This document shows, in pieces, positions 34,460 to 43,884 of a DNA stretch of 64,000 nt (within the stretch, counting starts at the first letter, position 1; the number at the start of each line of letters is the position of its first letter). The stretch is from contig NZ_JABBEA010000001.1 of the NCBI RefSeq assembly GCF_012912005.1, positions 62,001 through 126,000 on the forward strand. Direction: 5' to 3'. The DNA is from Paenibacillus sp. SZ31. Lineage in GTDB: Bacteria; Bacillota; Bacilli; Paenibacillales; Paenibacillaceae. A model generated the notes under the pieces. That model searched no databases and had not been told where the DNA came from. It worked only from the letters and a program-made list of their open reading frames with translations. The translations under genes and the position numbers were made by a program.

Positions 34460-35254
34460 CTATTCCATGCGCCACTCGTCCTCCATCAGACGAATTTTTT
34501 CGATGCGTGTTGCCGCACCTGTGGCTTCATCAATTTCTACTAAGACACCATGGAAATGCCATTTACCGTCATCCACAACGAAACGTACAGGGAGCTGGGT
34601 GTAGAACTTACGTAGTACGGCCTCACGCTCCATGCCCAATATGCCGTCACGCGGCCCTACCATGCCCGCATCCGTCAAGTAAGCCGTTCCTCCAGGCAAA
34701 ATCCGATCATCGTTACTTTGTACATGCGTATGTGTACCTACAACGAGCGACGCACGTCCATCCAGATGCCATCCCATGGCAATCTTTTCTGACGTCGCTT
34801 CGGCATGCATATCGACCAAAATACATTTATAGTCCTGGCGTAGCTCGTCTACAATCTCATCAGCCACACGGAATGGACAATCCAGGGCAGGCAAGAACGT
34901 TCTTCCTTGCAGATTGACAATCGCTAGCTCTTTTCCTTCACCTTTGACAACCGTGTATCCTCGTCCGGGTGTTCCTGGTGGAAAGTTCGCTGGACGAATC
35001 ATGCGCGGCTCATCATCTATAAAATCAAAAATATCCTTATTGTCCCAGGTATGATTACCAAGTGTAATACCATGTACACCCCAGTTGAAAAACTCATTCG
35101 CGATTGCACCGGTAATTCCGCGACCCGCTGCCGCATTTTCACCATTTACAATGACCACATGTGGCTTATACTTCGATTTCAGGTACGGTAAATTTTCCTT
35201 TAATGCTTTACGTCCCACGTTGCCTACAATGTCACCAATAAACAAAACTTTCAT
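34460..35254 (-). CDS. ymdB: YmdB-family metallophosphoesterase
   Basis: 264 residues, TIGR00282 family. Metal-binding motifs in order: MKVLFIGDIVG, VNGENAAAGRG, LGNHTWDNKD, VDMHAEATSEK and GTHTHVQSND. In B. subtilis YmdB is a cAMP phosphodiesterase affecting biofilm and motility gene expression. Same neighbours as in B. subtilis: rny upstream, spoVS downstream. Confidence 0.94.
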   Translation of the reverse strand: MKVLFIGDIVGNVGRKALKENLPYLKSKYKPHVVIVNGENAAAGRGITGAIANEFFNWGVHGITLGNHTWDNKDIFDFIDDEPRMIRPANFPPGTPGRGYTVVKGEGKELAIVNLQGRTFLPALDCPFRVADEIVDELRQDYKCILVDMHAEATSEKIAMGWHLDGRASLVVGTHTHVQSNDDRILPGGTAYLTDAGMVGPRDGILGMEREAVLRKFYTQLPVRFVVDDGKWHFHGVLVEIDEATGAATRIEKIRLMEDEWRME

Positions 35255-35380
35255 TGATTACTGCCTCCTCAATTCCTGCAAAGTCCTCTTACTTCGAATG
35301 TTGAACCTTTGCAGGACTCTATCTCATGCTCCATAATTTGTTAGTTTGTACAAAAAGCCTTTTAACAGGCTATCAACAGG

Positions 35381-35409
35381 AAAAGTGGCCCACTACTGCG
35401 GCCACTTTT
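35381..35409. terminator. Terminator of rny
   Basis: Perfect AAAAGTGGCC/GGCCACTTTT 10-bp stem with a 9-base loop. A- and T-runs on both sides; serves rny on the minus strand. Confidence 0.85.
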
Positions 35410-35419
35410 CCGTTTTGCT

Positions 35420-36961
35420 CTATTTTGCGTATTCAACCGCACGGGTTTCCCGGATGACGGTGACTTTGATGTGACCCGGATAGTCGAGTTCATTCTCAAT
35501 CATCTTCGTGATGTCACGGGCTAAGCGGAAGGCTTCAGCATCATCGATCTTCTCAGGCTGTACCATAACGCGAACTTCGCGTCCGGCCTGAATGGCGTAC
35601 GATTTCTCGACACCTTCGAAGGATTCTGAGATCTCTTCCAGCTTCTCCAGTCGTTTGATATACGTTTCCAGCGTTTCGCGGCGTGCGCCTGGTCTTGCTG
35701 CGGAGAGCGCATCTGCTGCGCCAACCAACATGGCAATGACCGAAGTCGCTTCGCAATCTCCGTGATGGGACGCGATACTGTTGATTACAACCGGATGTTC
35801 TTTGTATTTCTTCGCCAGTTCCACGCCAATTTCGACGTGTGATCCTTCCACTTCGTGATCCAGCGCTTTACCGATGTCATGCAATAGACCTGCACGTCTT
35901 GCCAGAGTTACGTCTTCTCCGAGTTCGCCAGCCATCAGTCCAGCCAGATAAGCGACTTCCATGGAATGTTTCAAGACGTTCTGACCGTAACTTGTACGGA
36001 ACTTCAACCGGCCCAAAATTTTGATCAGATCCGGATGCAGACCATGCACGCCCACTTCAAAGGTAGCTTGCTCACCGTATTCACGGATGCGCTCATCCAC
36101 TTCTTTGCGGGATTTCTCAACCATCTCTTCAATCCGTGCCGGGTGAATACGTCCATCAGCCACCAGTTTCTCCAGGGCAGTACGGGCGATTTCACGGCGA
36201 ATCGGGTCAAAGCCCGACAGAATAACAGCTTCTGGCGTATCATCGATAATGAGGTCAATCCCTGTAAGGGTTTCAAGCGCACGGATGTTACGTCCTTCAC
36301 GACCGATAATCCGGCCTTTCATTTCTTCATTTGGCAGGGTAACAACAGATACCGTTGTTTCCGCTACGTGGTCAGCCGCACAACGTTGGATGGCGAGTGT
36401 AATAATCTCGCGGGACTTTTTGTCCGCTTCTTCCTTCGCTTGTTGTTCAATGTCCTTGATCATTTGAGCCGTCTCATGACGAACTTCCTGTTCTACGTTG
36501 GACAGTATGATACTGCGTGCGTCTTCCATAGTGAGGTTGGATATACGTTCCAGCTCCGTCACCTGGTTTTTGTAGATCATTTCGATCTGCTGCTGTGTCT
36601 CATCAATTCGTTTCTCTTTGTTAGCCACTTGATCTTCTTTACGTTCGAGTGATTCCAATTTTTTATCCAGCGACTCTTCTTTTTGCAACAATCGTCTTTC
36701 TTGTCGTTGAATTTCGTTCCGACGTTCACGAGTGTCTTTTTCAGCTTCAGCACGAATGCGATGGATTTCATCCTTCGCTTCCAGCACCGTTTCTTTCTTC
36801 AGTGCTTCTGCCTCTTTCTTCGCGTTCTCCACGATTTGTACGGCAGCTTGTTCCGCACTAGAGATTTTAGCCTCTGCAAGAGATTTGCGAATAAAATATC
36901 CTACTCCGAACCCAATGATTAGCGCGGCCACAACGAGAGCGATCATGATTGCAGGTTCCAT
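35420..36961 (-). CDS. rny: Ribonuclease Y
   Basis: 513 residues. Membrane-anchored endoribonuclease that starts decay of most mRNAs. N-terminal anchor [20 protein letters not shown], long coiled coil (about 30-200), KH domain with [15 protein letters not shown], and HD domain with HDIGKALD and ASHHGD. Start ATG 36961 follows AGGAGG by 8 bases; a GTG inside that ribosome site is discarded. RicA, encoded further along, is a partner of RNase Y in Bacillus. Confidence 0.97.
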   Translation of the reverse strand: MEPAIMIALVVAALIIGFGVGYFIRKSLAEAKISSAEQAAVQIVENAKKEAEALKKETVLEAKDEIHRIRAEAEKDTRERRNEIQRQERRLLQKEESLDKKLESLERKEDQVANKEKRIDETQQQIEMIYKNQVTELERISNLTMEDARSIILSNVEQEVRHETAQMIKDIEQQAKEEADKKSREIITLAIQRCAADHVAETTVSVVTLPNEEMKGRIIGREGRNIRALETLTGIDLIIDDTPEAVILSGFDPIRREIARTALEKLVADGRIHPARIEEMVEKSRKEVDERIREYGEQATFEVGVHGLHPDLIKILGRLKFRTSYGQNVLKHSMEVAYLAGLMAGELGEDVTLARRAGLLHDIGKALDHEVEGSHVEIGVELAKKYKEHPVVINSIASHHGDCEATSVIAMLVGAADALSAARPGARRETLETYIKRLEKLEEISESFEGVEKSYAIQAGREVRVMVQPEKIDDAEAFRLARDITKMIENELDYPGHIKVTVIRETRAVEYAK

Positions 36962-37271
36962 ACTGTTCACCTCCTCGTTGGTTCCTCCAAGGCATTCCTT
37001 GGGTCAATTTGCAGTTTTCAAACCTTACATATGTTTGGGAATAACGAATACTCACGGCGATCCCCCGCCGATTTTCATTTCACATGTACATGTTTCCACG
37101 TACTATTCACTGTTTCCAGCGAACCCATAATTAAGAATGGTATAAATCTCAAGAAACCGAAACCGCTTTTTTGGAAGGAAAAAGGGTTGTCCATTTCTTA
37201 CAGACTCATGTCCATTTTAGTATTTGACGAAAGAAATTGTCAAGAGAATGCAGTATAGAGACTCTACTCTG
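36962..37271. other. rny upstream region
   Basis: 310 bases between recX and rny. It contains a possible minus-strand promoter TTGACA (37239-37244) with TAAAAT (37214-37219), but the spacer of 19 is long. A CGGCG/CGCCG hairpin lies at about 37054-37069 in the resulting leader of about 250 bases. No gene seen. Confidence 0.45.
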
Positions 37272-38009
37272 CTAATCCCATAACAACGCTTCGTCATCTT
37301 CAGGGTCTCCAGCCTCATCTTCTTCAATTAAACAATTCACGACCCGGCGCACCATATCCATTGAAAAACCACGTCTCATTAGGAAGGGAAGCGTTTTATT
37401 TTTCTTCTCTTTGACGTCCCCTTTGACCTGATTCCACTTTTTGCGTCCGGCGCTCAGAGCAGTCTCAAATTCCGCATCTGTACTAATACCTTCTAGTGCC
37501 TCAACAATGAGATCATTGGCAATGCCCTTTTGACGCAGCTCTTGCCTTATCCACAGTTTTCCCTTCCGCTTGCCCTCCATACGCTGTCTTGTCCATTCCT
37601 TCGCAAATAGATCGTCATCCACCAGGTTCTCCTGCTCAAGCCGATCTAGCGTCTCTTCAATCAAAGGTGCAGCAAACTCCTTCTGACGAAGTTTCTGACT
37701 TAGCTCATGACGCGTACGCGGTTTATGCTCCAAAAAGCGCAGAGACTGTGCATACGTCCGCTGTCGCTCGTCAGCTAAAATGATTTCTTCAAGATCCTTT
37801 TTCATGAACGTATTGCCTTGCGTCATCCTGTATTTAATCATCACATCTTCAAGAACCGTAATGGAGTGGATGCCAAAAGTGATTCGATAACGAGCTTGCC
37901 TGCTCTTCGTTCGTTCTACACGTGTAATAATAAGTTCTTCGTTGTCCGGAAATTGGGATAGGCCATCCTGTTCTGCTTCTTCATATAAATCCTCGTCATG
38001 TTGATCCAT
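37272..38009 (-). CDS. recX: Recombination regulator RecX
   Basis: 245 residues with three-helix RecX repeats: SLRFLEHKPRTRHELSQKL, TLDRLEQENLVDDDLFAKEW, LWIRQELRQKGIANDLI and LPFLMRRGFSMDMVRRVV. It binds RecA filaments and limits or tunes recombinase activity. It lies downstream of recA in the same direction, separated by a terminator and a perfect hairpin. Acidic N and C termini. Confidence 0.92.
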   Translation of the reverse strand: MDQHDEDLYEEAEQDGLSQFPDNEELIITRVERTKSRQARYRITFGIHSITVLEDVMIKYRMTQGNTFMKKDLEEIILADERQRTYAQSLRFLEHKPRTRHELSQKLRQKEFAAPLIEETLDRLEQENLVDDDLFAKEWTRQRMEGKRKGKLWIRQELRQKGIANDLIVEALEGISTDAEFETALSAGRKKWNQVKGDVKEKKNKTLPFLMRRGFSMDMVRRVVNCLIEEDEAGDPEDDEALLWD

Positions 38010-38086
38010 TCAGGTCTCCCCTTTCATAACATTTTCATTTTGACTACACTAAGCGCATCTTCACAGAAGACAGCAAATGCTAATAC

Positions 38087-38111
38087 AAAAGGCCGGGAAC
38101 TCAGCCCGACC
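38087..38111 (-). terminator. Terminator between recA and recX
   Basis: GGTCGGG/CCCGGCC-type stem with a 7-base loop, followed by TTTTG on the minus strand. Confidence 0.65.
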
Positions 38112-38145
38112 TTTATCTCTACACTTACCGCTGACAGTCAGCGTG

Positions 38146-38181
38146 CTAACAGCCCCTGTCCATTGGGACAGGGGCTGTTAG
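38146..38181. repeat. Perfect 16-bp inverted repeat between recA and recX
   Basis: CTAACAGCCCCTGTCC and GGACAGGGGCTGTTAG separated by ATTG. No T-run on either side, so not an ordinary terminator. A second short palindrome GCTGACAGTCAGC (38130-38142) is adjacent. Confidence 0.85.
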
Positions 38182-38303
38182 ACAACGAGAGCACTCCCAC
38201 CATAATCTCTTATCCAGATCGAGCCAAGCTCAATCAGACAAGTTTACGGAGTCCAGAGGGCAACACCCTCGGGTACCTCCCTGTAAGGGAGGAATCAGGA
38301 GGA

Positions 38304-39368
38304 TTACTCGTTGATTTCAAACAATTCTTGTTCTTCTGCTGCTTCTTTTTGTTGCTCTTCACTAGTTGGCGCAGGGACTGCAGTAACCAAGTTACTGGCT
38401 ACACGAATTTTTTGTTCAATGATGTCAGCAATATCTTTATGCTCTTTCATGAACTGCTTCGCGTTCTCACGGCCTTGTCCTAAACGCTCGCCTTCGTAGG
38501 AGTACCATGCACCACTTTTATTAACGATGTCCAGCTCTGTCCCAATGTCAATGATACTGCCTTCTCTCGAGATACCCTCGCCATACATGATATCCACTTC
38601 CGCTTGTTTAAACGGAGGTGCCACTTTGTTTTTAACAACTTTAATACGAGTACGGTTACCAATCATGTCATTGCCTGATTTGATACTCTCAATACGACGC
38701 ACATCCAGACGTACTGTGGAATAAAACTTCAGAGCACGACCACCAGGTGTTGTTTCCGGGTTACCAAACATAACGCCGACTTTCTCACGAAGCTGGTTAA
38801 TGAAGATTGCGATTGTTTTGGATTTGCTGATTGCACCAGACAGTTTACGCAGCGCCTGAGACATCAAACGCGCTTGCAAACCAACGTGTGAATCACCCAT
38901 TTCGCCTTCAATCTCTGCTTTTGGAACCAATGCGGCTACAGAGTCAATAACGACGATATCTACTGCACCACTGCGTACAAGAGCTTCTGCAATTTCCAGC
39001 CCTTGCTCACCCGTATCTGGCTGAGACAGAAGCAATTCATCAATATTAACACCCAATTTGCTTGCGTATTGTGGGTCAAGAGCATGCTCGGCATCGATAA
39101 ATGCAGCTTGTCCACCCGCTCTTTGTACTTCAGCGATAGCATGCAATGCTACGGTTGTTTTACCAGAGGATTCAGGTCCATATATTTCAACAATACGGCC
39201 TTTAGGCAAGCCGCCTGTTCCTAATGCAATATCCAAAGCCAAGGAACCACTGGGAATAATTTCCACGTTCATATGAGTGGACTCACCCAGTTTCATGATG
39301 GATCCTTTACCAAATTGCTTCTCTATTTGACGGAGCGCCATATCAAGCGCGGCACGACGGTCTGACAA
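38304..39368 (-). CDS. recA: Recombinase RecA
   Basis: 354 residues. Strand-exchange protein and co-protease for LexA. Walker [10 protein letters not shown] at 64-72, DNA-binding loop region, [20 protein letters not shown], and an acidic C-terminal tail. The start is taken as TTG 39368 ([19 protein letters not shown], as in other RecA), about 9 bases after AAAGGGTG; a GTG three codons earlier lies too close to that site. A sigma-A promoter and a LexA-like box are upstream. Confidence 0.98.
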   Translation of the reverse strand: MSDRRAALDMALRQIEKQFGKGSIMKLGESTHMNVEIIPSGSLALDIALGTGGLPKGRIVEIYGPESSGKTTVALHAIAEVQRAGGQAAFIDAEHALDPQYASKLGVNIDELLLSQPDTGEQGLEIAEALVRSGAVDIVVIDSVAALVPKAEIEGEMGDSHVGLQARLMSQALRKLSGAISKSKTIAIFINQLREKVGVMFGNPETTPGGRALKFYSTVRLDVRRIESIKSGNDMIGNRTRIKVVKNKVAPPFKQAEVDIMYGEGISREGSIIDIGTELDIVNKSGAWYSYEGERLGQGRENAKQFMKEHKDIADIIEQKIRVASNLVTAVPAPTSEEQQKEAAEEQELFEINE

Positions 39369-39399
39369 TAAGCTCACACCCTTTACTGTTTATAAGATA

Positions 39400-39428
39400 A
39401 TGATACCTTGTTTTAACACGTTTGCCAA
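39400..39428 (-). promoter_or_regulatory. recA promoter
   Basis: TTGGCA (39423-39428), 17-base spacer, TATCAT (39400-39405) on the minus strand, 31 bases before the start codon. Confidence 0.75.
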
Positions 39429-39437
39429 GCTTTTTTT

Positions 39438-39451
39438 CGAACATACATTCG
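39438..39451. promoter_or_regulatory. LexA/DinR SOS box upstream of recA
   Basis: CGAACATACATTCG matches the Bacillus SOS box CGAAC-N4-GTTCG with one mismatch. It lies 9 bases upstream of the recA -35 box. Confidence 0.75.
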
Positions 39452-39506
39452 TTTTTTTTTATAAAGGGCGAGGCGCCTCTTCCTCTAAGAAACTTTCCAT
39501 TAAACA

Positions 39507-39553
39507 GAAAAAAGAACCGTAAACAAGGCTGTACAGCCTAATTCTACGGTTCT
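39507..39553 (-). terminator. Terminator of cinA
   Basis: AGAACCGTA/TACGGTTCT arms with an inner AGGCTGTACAGCCT hairpin, followed by T6 on the minus strand. It separates the pgsA-cinA unit from recA. Confidence 0.8.
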
Positions 39554-39612
39554 TCCGTCTTCCTTAATTATACTTGCTTGGAACTATAAATGCAATCCAA
39601 GTGGTTAACTAA

Positions 39613-40869
39613 TCAATCCATTGCCACAAGTTTTTGCCATAAGCGATAGAGAATCGCTTTAGCTGAACGAATGCGAACCGTCTCGCGATTACCATTGATG
39701 CGCAGCTCATGAATTTCCGTTTCTTTTCCACGTTCAGCAAGAGCAATAAAGACAAGTCCAGGTGGCTTGCGTTCTGAATATCCCGGTCCAGCTACACCGG
39801 TAACGGCCAGGCCAAAGTCAGCATCGCCAATCATGCGGATCTGTTCGGCAAGCACTTTTGCAACCTCCGGACTTACTGCCCCAGGTGCATCTTCACCTTC
39901 CAGATAATCATGAGGCACATTCAGCAGCTTTTCTTTAATTTCATTGGAGTAACACACAATGCCACCTTTAAGCATCGACGCACTTCCGGGTACAGAAGTC
40001 AGACTTTGCATGACAAGCCCTCCTGTACAGCTCTCAGCAGCGCTAAGCGTCAGACCCATGTCAGACATCATAGTTACAATTGTGTACTCTATAGGCACAT
40101 CCTCGTTCGCGTAGAGATGTTCTGTCAAACGCTCCCGAATCTGGACCTCCATCGCATCCAGCTTCAGCTTCGCCTCTCCCTCACTGGCGGCCTTGGTGGA
40201 GACACGTACTGTAACTTCACCTTCGCTCGCGTAAGGAGCAATCGTAGGGTCTGTCTGCGCGTCAATCAGATCCAGAAGTCGATCTTCCAGAGCAGATTCA
40301 CCAATACCTGCGAATTTGAGCATTCGGGAATAGATCGGCATTTCTTCTGTGAGTACATGCTGGAACAGCCAAGGCTTGACTTCCTGTTCAAACATTGGAA
40401 TCAGCTCTTTAGGTGGTCCAGGCATCACAACATAATATTTATCATTGTCAGAGATCGCATTTCCTGCCGCAAGACCTGTTTCATTGGCCAGAGGTGTCCC
40501 GCCATCAATAACGATCGCCTGACGTCGGTTATTCTCTGTCATATCGACATTACGATCTCTGAAAAAGCTCTCGATTTTGTCCATAGCCATTCGATCGATA
40601 TGCAATTTCCGGTTAAGAACAGCTGCAAGCGCATCCTTGGTCAGATCATCTTGGGTAGGCCCAATGCCGCCGGAGAATAAAATAACGTCTGCGCGGCCCT
40701 GCGCAATGCGAATGGCTTCACTGAGCCGATTCAGGTTATCCCCAACCACCGTTTGGAAATATACATCGATCCCCATCGCAGCCAATTCACGGGATAGGTA
40801 TCTGGCATTGGTATTGACGATTTGTCCAAGCAGTAGCTCTGTGCCAACTGCAATGATTTCTGCCTTCAT
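39613..40869 (-). CDS. cinA: Competence/damage-inducible protein CinA
   Basis: 418 residues. N-terminal molybdopterin-binding-like domain (MKAEIIAVGTELLLGQIVNT, LFSGGIGPTQDDLT) and C-terminal NMN amidohydrolase-like domain (LSAAESCTGGLV, VTGVAGPGYSERKPPGLVF). CinA-family proteins hydrolyse NMN or ADP-ribose; in competent bacteria cinA is expressed with recA. Start ATG 40869 has AAGGAGGA 6 bases upstream. Position between pgsA and recA is the usual one. Confidence 0.95.
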   Translation of the reverse strand: MKAEIIAVGTELLLGQIVNTNARYLSRELAAMGIDVYFQTVVGDNLNRLSEAIRIAQGRADVILFSGGIGPTQDDLTKDALAAVLNRKLHIDRMAMDKIESFFRDRNVDMTENNRRQAIVIDGGTPLANETGLAAGNAISDNDKYYVVMPGPPKELIPMFEQEVKPWLFQHVLTEEMPIYSRMLKFAGIGESALEDRLLDLIDAQTDPTIAPYASEGEVTVRVSTKAASEGEAKLKLDAMEVQIRERLTEHLYANEDVPIEYTIVTMMSDMGLTLSAAESCTGGLVMQSLTSVPGSASMLKGGIVCYSNEIKEKLLNVPHDYLEGEDAPGAVSPEVAKVLAEQIRMIGDADFGLAVTGVAGPGYSERKPPGLVFIALAERGKETEIHELRINGNRETVRIRSAKAILYRLWQKLVAMD

Positions 40870-40978
40870 TGAGCATCCTCCTTGTACACATGGTGAGTGA
40901 TCAAAGGGCAATAGGATAAATTCCTATTGCCCCTGACCCAATGCTTCCTTCATGATTACCCATTTTATCAACAAATAA

Positions 40979-41566
40979 TTATGCTTTTGTTAAATGAAGC
41001 AGGTTTTTGTTTTTGATAAAGTAATCGATACCCGACCAGATGGTAATAAGCGCTGCTGCCCATACCGCGATAATATCGACGTGAATACCCGTGTATGAAA
41101 ACGGGAAATTGTTCAACAGCAACAGCACAATCGCCACAATCTGCACTACCGTTTTCAGCTTACCCCACGCACTGGCGGCAACAACCGAACCATCCAGCAA
41201 TGCAATTTGACGCAAGCCGGTGACTGCAAACTCACGACTAATAATAACAACTGCAATCCAGGAATCCAGCTTGCCCATCTCCACAAGCGAGATCAATACT
41301 GCAGTAACTAACAGCTTGTCTGCGAGTGGATCGAGCAGTTTCCCCAGATTGGTAACCATGTTATTTTTCCGCGCAAGATATCCATCAATTCCATCTGTGC
41401 TTGCGGCGATGATAAAAATAACAGCAGCAATCAGTTGATTATACGGAAGCGAAAAGCTTCCAAGCTGAAGCGGCTCTGGATAAAATGGAAAATCCACGAG
41501 CAGGAACACCATCAAAAAAGGGATTAAGCAAATTCGTGCAAGCGTAATCCGGTTGGGTAAATTCAC
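40979..41566 (-). CDS. pgsA: CDP-diacylglycerol-glycerol-3-phosphate 3-phosphatidyltransferase
   Basis: 195 residues, membrane enzyme making phosphatidylglycerol phosphate. The CDP-alcohol phosphotransferase motif D-G-x2-A-R-x8-G-x3-D-x3-D is complete (DGYLARKNN ... GKLLDPLAD). Several membrane helices. GTG start at 41566 follows GGAGGGCG by 6 bases. A strong promoter lies about 260 bases upstream. Confidence 0.95.
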   Translation of the reverse strand: MNLPNRITLARICLIPFLMVFLLVDFPFYPEPLQLGSFSLPYNQLIAAVIFIIAASTDGIDGYLARKNNMVTNLGKLLDPLADKLLVTAVLISLVEMGKLDSWIAVVIISREFAVTGLRQIALLDGSVVAASAWGKLKTVVQIVAIVLLLLNNFPFSYTGIHVDIIAVWAAALITIWSGIDYFIKNKNLLHLTKA

Positions 41567-41829
41567 AAGACGCCCTCCCTCATATCCTCCATTACTCCAA
41601 ACATTCATCATAATCCCGTTATCATCATCCGGAACATGAAATGTACAGTTTCAATGTCAATCCAAATGAACATGATCCCACTATGTAGAAACGCAAAAAA
41701 TAAAGTCAACCGCTCAAAAGCAAAACCGCTTTAAACGTTCCGGTGACTTCCAAAAGATGTACTGCTTTTCACAAAGTCAGCAAACGATGAGGACTGGACT
41801 TGATGCATGACTGCCAGCAATGCACACTT
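41567..41829 (-). other. Long 5' leader of pgsA
   Basis: About 255 transcribed but untranslated bases if the promoter at 41830-41858 is used. Contains two direct copies of GCGGTT around TTGCTTTTGA, followed by a T-rich run (on the minus strand). No known riboswitch recognised and no leader ORF with a good ribosome site. Confidence 0.4.
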
Positions 41830-41858
41830 AGTATAATATACGCCCAATAACGTGTCAA
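41830..41858 (-). promoter_or_regulatory. Strong sigma-A promoter for pgsA-cinA
   Basis: TTGACA (41853-41858), 17-base spacer, TATACT (41830-41835) on the minus strand. Confidence 0.8.
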
Positions 41859-41887
41859 AAAAACACTTTCATTACGAAAAGGCCATA

Positions 41888-42379
41888 TTACTTGAAATTT
41901 GTATATTGCAAATCCAGAGGCAGGTTAGCACCGTTTAGCAGCTGCATGACTGCTTGCAAATCATTTTTACTCTTACCAGTTACCCGCAGCTGGTCTCCCT
42001 GAATCTGACTCTTCACTTTCATCTTGGAGTCCCGAATCAGGATATTGATTTTCTTGGCGATGTCCTGATCAATGCCCTGTTTGAAATTCAAACGCTGACG
42101 GACTGTACCAGAAGACGCTGGCTCTACTTTGGCATAATCAATGTTTTTCAATGGTAGACCACGCTTCGCCATTTTGGATTGCAGCACATCAATGACAGCC
42201 TTGAGTTTGGTCTCATCATCAGATACGATCGTTAACGCATCCTTATCCAGTTTCAGACTGCTCTTGCTGCCCTTGAAGTCATAACGAGTGCCAATTTCCT
42301 TCTCGGTTTGTGTAACGGCATTTGTCAGTTCTTGCAAGTCCATTTTGGACACGATATCAAATGAATTTTCTGAACTCAA
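41888..42379 (-). CDS. yajQ: YajQ-family nucleotide-binding protein
   Basis: 163 residues, the exact family length, beginning SSENSFDIVSKMDLQELTNA. TTG start at 42379 behind AAAGGGTG; an open frame continues upstream to 42577 but the family start fits here. YajQ proteins bind nucleotides, and some bind cyclic di-GMP. It is separated from the small membrane protein gene by a terminator, so it is transcribed separately. Confidence 0.93.
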   Translation of the reverse strand: MSSENSFDIVSKMDLQELTNAVTQTEKEIGTRYDFKGSKSSLKLDKDALTIVSDDETKLKAVIDVLQSKMAKRGLPLKNIDYAKVEPASSGTVRQRLNFKQGIDQDIAKKINILIRDSKMKVKSQIQGDQLRVTGKSKNDLQAVMQLLNGANLPLDLQYTNFK

Positions 42380-42474
42380 ACCAGTCACCCTTTCAGTTAA
42401 TCGTATGTTCTGTAACATTATAGAGGATACCTTAAGCAAAAGTCTAATTTCAAGACATGTTGTACAAAGAAAAA

Positions 42475-42516
42475 AGCATTTTTGACCTCCACATGAAGTG
42501 GCTGCCAAAAATGCTT
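42475..42516 (-). terminator. Terminator after the rodZ-associated small gene
   Basis: AGCATTTTTGG/CAAAAATGCT arms with an inner CCAC/GTGG hairpin, followed by TTTTTTC on the minus strand. Confidence 0.8.
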
Positions 42517-42533
42517 GCTGGTCCAGCTTCCAA

Positions 42534-42698
42534 CTAGTAGCGGCTGCGGTTGGGTTGTCTGAACATATCGAGCACACCCAGAATCACATGTGCAAGTCCA
42601 AAACCCAATATTCCGTAACCCCAAGCACTTGGAGTCAGGTAATAACCCAGGAGGCTGACAATGATCCCTAAACCGGTTACGATCCAGCTGACTGTCAT
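42534..42698 (-). CDS. Small two-helix membrane protein
   Basis: 54 residues from ATG 42698, which has GAGGTGG 6 bases upstream. Two hydrophobic segments (SWIVTGLGIIVSLLGYYL and GYGILGFGLAHVILGVLDMF) and a basic C terminus RQPNRSRY. Not recognised. Probably co-transcribed with rodZ, 74 bases upstream. Confidence 0.65.
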   Translation of the reverse strand: MTVSWIVTGLGIIVSLLGYYLTPSAWGYGILGFGLAHVILGVLDMFRQPNRSRY

Positions 42699-42771
42699 AG
42701 CCATCCACCTCACTTCACCAAAAGTTAACTGCAAGTTAAGACAACGTTATTGTCTCCTGCGGTTGACCCGG

Positions 42772-43818
42772 TTATTCGCTACCAGTGTTACCTTCTGTAC
42801 TGTCCGTTGATCCATTTTCAACGCCTGTGGATGAAGCAGTACTGCCACTGTCTTCACCAAGCTGCAGACGGATCCGATTGGTCGCTTTGCCATCCGTTAC
42901 AACTTGCCCACCCACCTCAATCGTGGTCGCAGCAGCGTAACCGGACTTAATGTACATGCCTGCACTATCCAGCTCAAAGGTAAAGCTGTCGCCTTCGGCA
43001 GTATTACCATACTCCAGTTTCTCTCCGCTAGAGTTTTCACCTTTGTAAACTTCCAGCCAGCTATGGCCTGTTGCTTTAATCGTAACCGTTACGGGCTGGC
43101 CTGCACTTCCGTTAACTTTAAAGTTCGTAATATTTCCTGATTTCCCATCTTCTGCAACCGTTACAGTAGAAGATGAATTATCGACAGGTGGTTCTGGTTC
43201 TTCCTCAGTTCCATCTGTCTGTCCATCCGTTTGACCGTCTGTCTGTCCTTCTGTGTCCGTACCGCCACCGTTACCACCAGCGTCCCCTTCACCAGTACCT
43301 TCAGTGCCTGAATCCGTCGCAGGAGGGTTAGACGCCTGTCCGTTGTCGGCAGGTTGATCCGGTTTATCCTCAGGCTGTTCCTGACTGTCAGTAATTTTGA
43401 CCGAATCCAGCCCCGGATTATCTGCAGGATCATCCTTGTTCAACACAACGTATGCATACAATAAAACGACAATCAGAATCGGGAAGGTCCACATCAGTGC
43501 GACAGACATCCATCGATTACTACGTTCAACCGGACGGCTGGAACGCTTCTGAATAACCGGTTCCATCGTTGCTTCCGCCTCTTCTGCCGGTACGTCTTTT
43601 TTATGTCCCTCCAGCAGCTCATCAGGGTTCAGTCCCACAGTCTCCGCATAGGTTTTAATGAATGCACGCACATAGAAGCTGCCCGGCAGCACTTTGTAGT
43701 CTCCTGCTTCTATGGCCTCCAGATACCTCTTGCGAATTTTTGTCATTTCCTGTACATCGTCAAGACTCATCCCTTTTTGCAGCCGGGCCTCTCTTAACTG
43801 CTGACCCAGTTCAGACAT
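42772..43818 (-). CDS. rodZ: RodZ-like cell-shape protein (helix-turn-helix plus DUF4115)
   Basis: 348 residues. N-terminal cytoplasmic HTH (about 1-70: LGQQLREARLQKGMSLDDVQ, KRYLEAIEAGDYKVLPG), one membrane helix (about 108-127), then a long Pro/Gly/Thr/Asp-rich linker containing three tandem TDGQ units, and a C-terminal DUF4115 beta domain (VTIKATGHSWLEVYKGENSSG). RodZ links MreB to the envelope in elongating rods. Position before pgsA matches ymfM of B. subtilis. Confidence 0.9.
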   Translation of the reverse strand: MSELGQQLREARLQKGMSLDDVQEMTKIRKRYLEAIEAGDYKVLPGSFYVRAFIKTYAETVGLNPDELLEGHKKDVPAEEAEATMEPVIQKRSSRPVERSNRWMSVALMWTFPILIVVLLYAYVVLNKDDPADNPGLDSVKITDSQEQPEDKPDQPADNGQASNPPATDSGTEGTGEGDAGGNGGGTDTEGQTDGQTDGQTDGTEEEPEPPVDNSSSTVTVAEDGKSGNITNFKVNGSAGQPVTVTIKATGHSWLEVYKGENSSGEKLEYGNTAEGDSFTFELDSAGMYIKSGYAAATTIEVGGQVVTDGKATNRIRLQLGEDSGSTASSTGVENGSTDSTEGNTGSE

Positions 43819-43884
43819 GCCATCTCCTCCTTATGTTTATCTCTTGAGTTGTTACTAATCTATTCCATGATTCCGTACGGTTCC

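Noticed and set aside
39910-40680. Plus-strand open frame of 256 codons opposite cinA
   Set aside because: Antisense to cinA with no start signal and no family resemblance.
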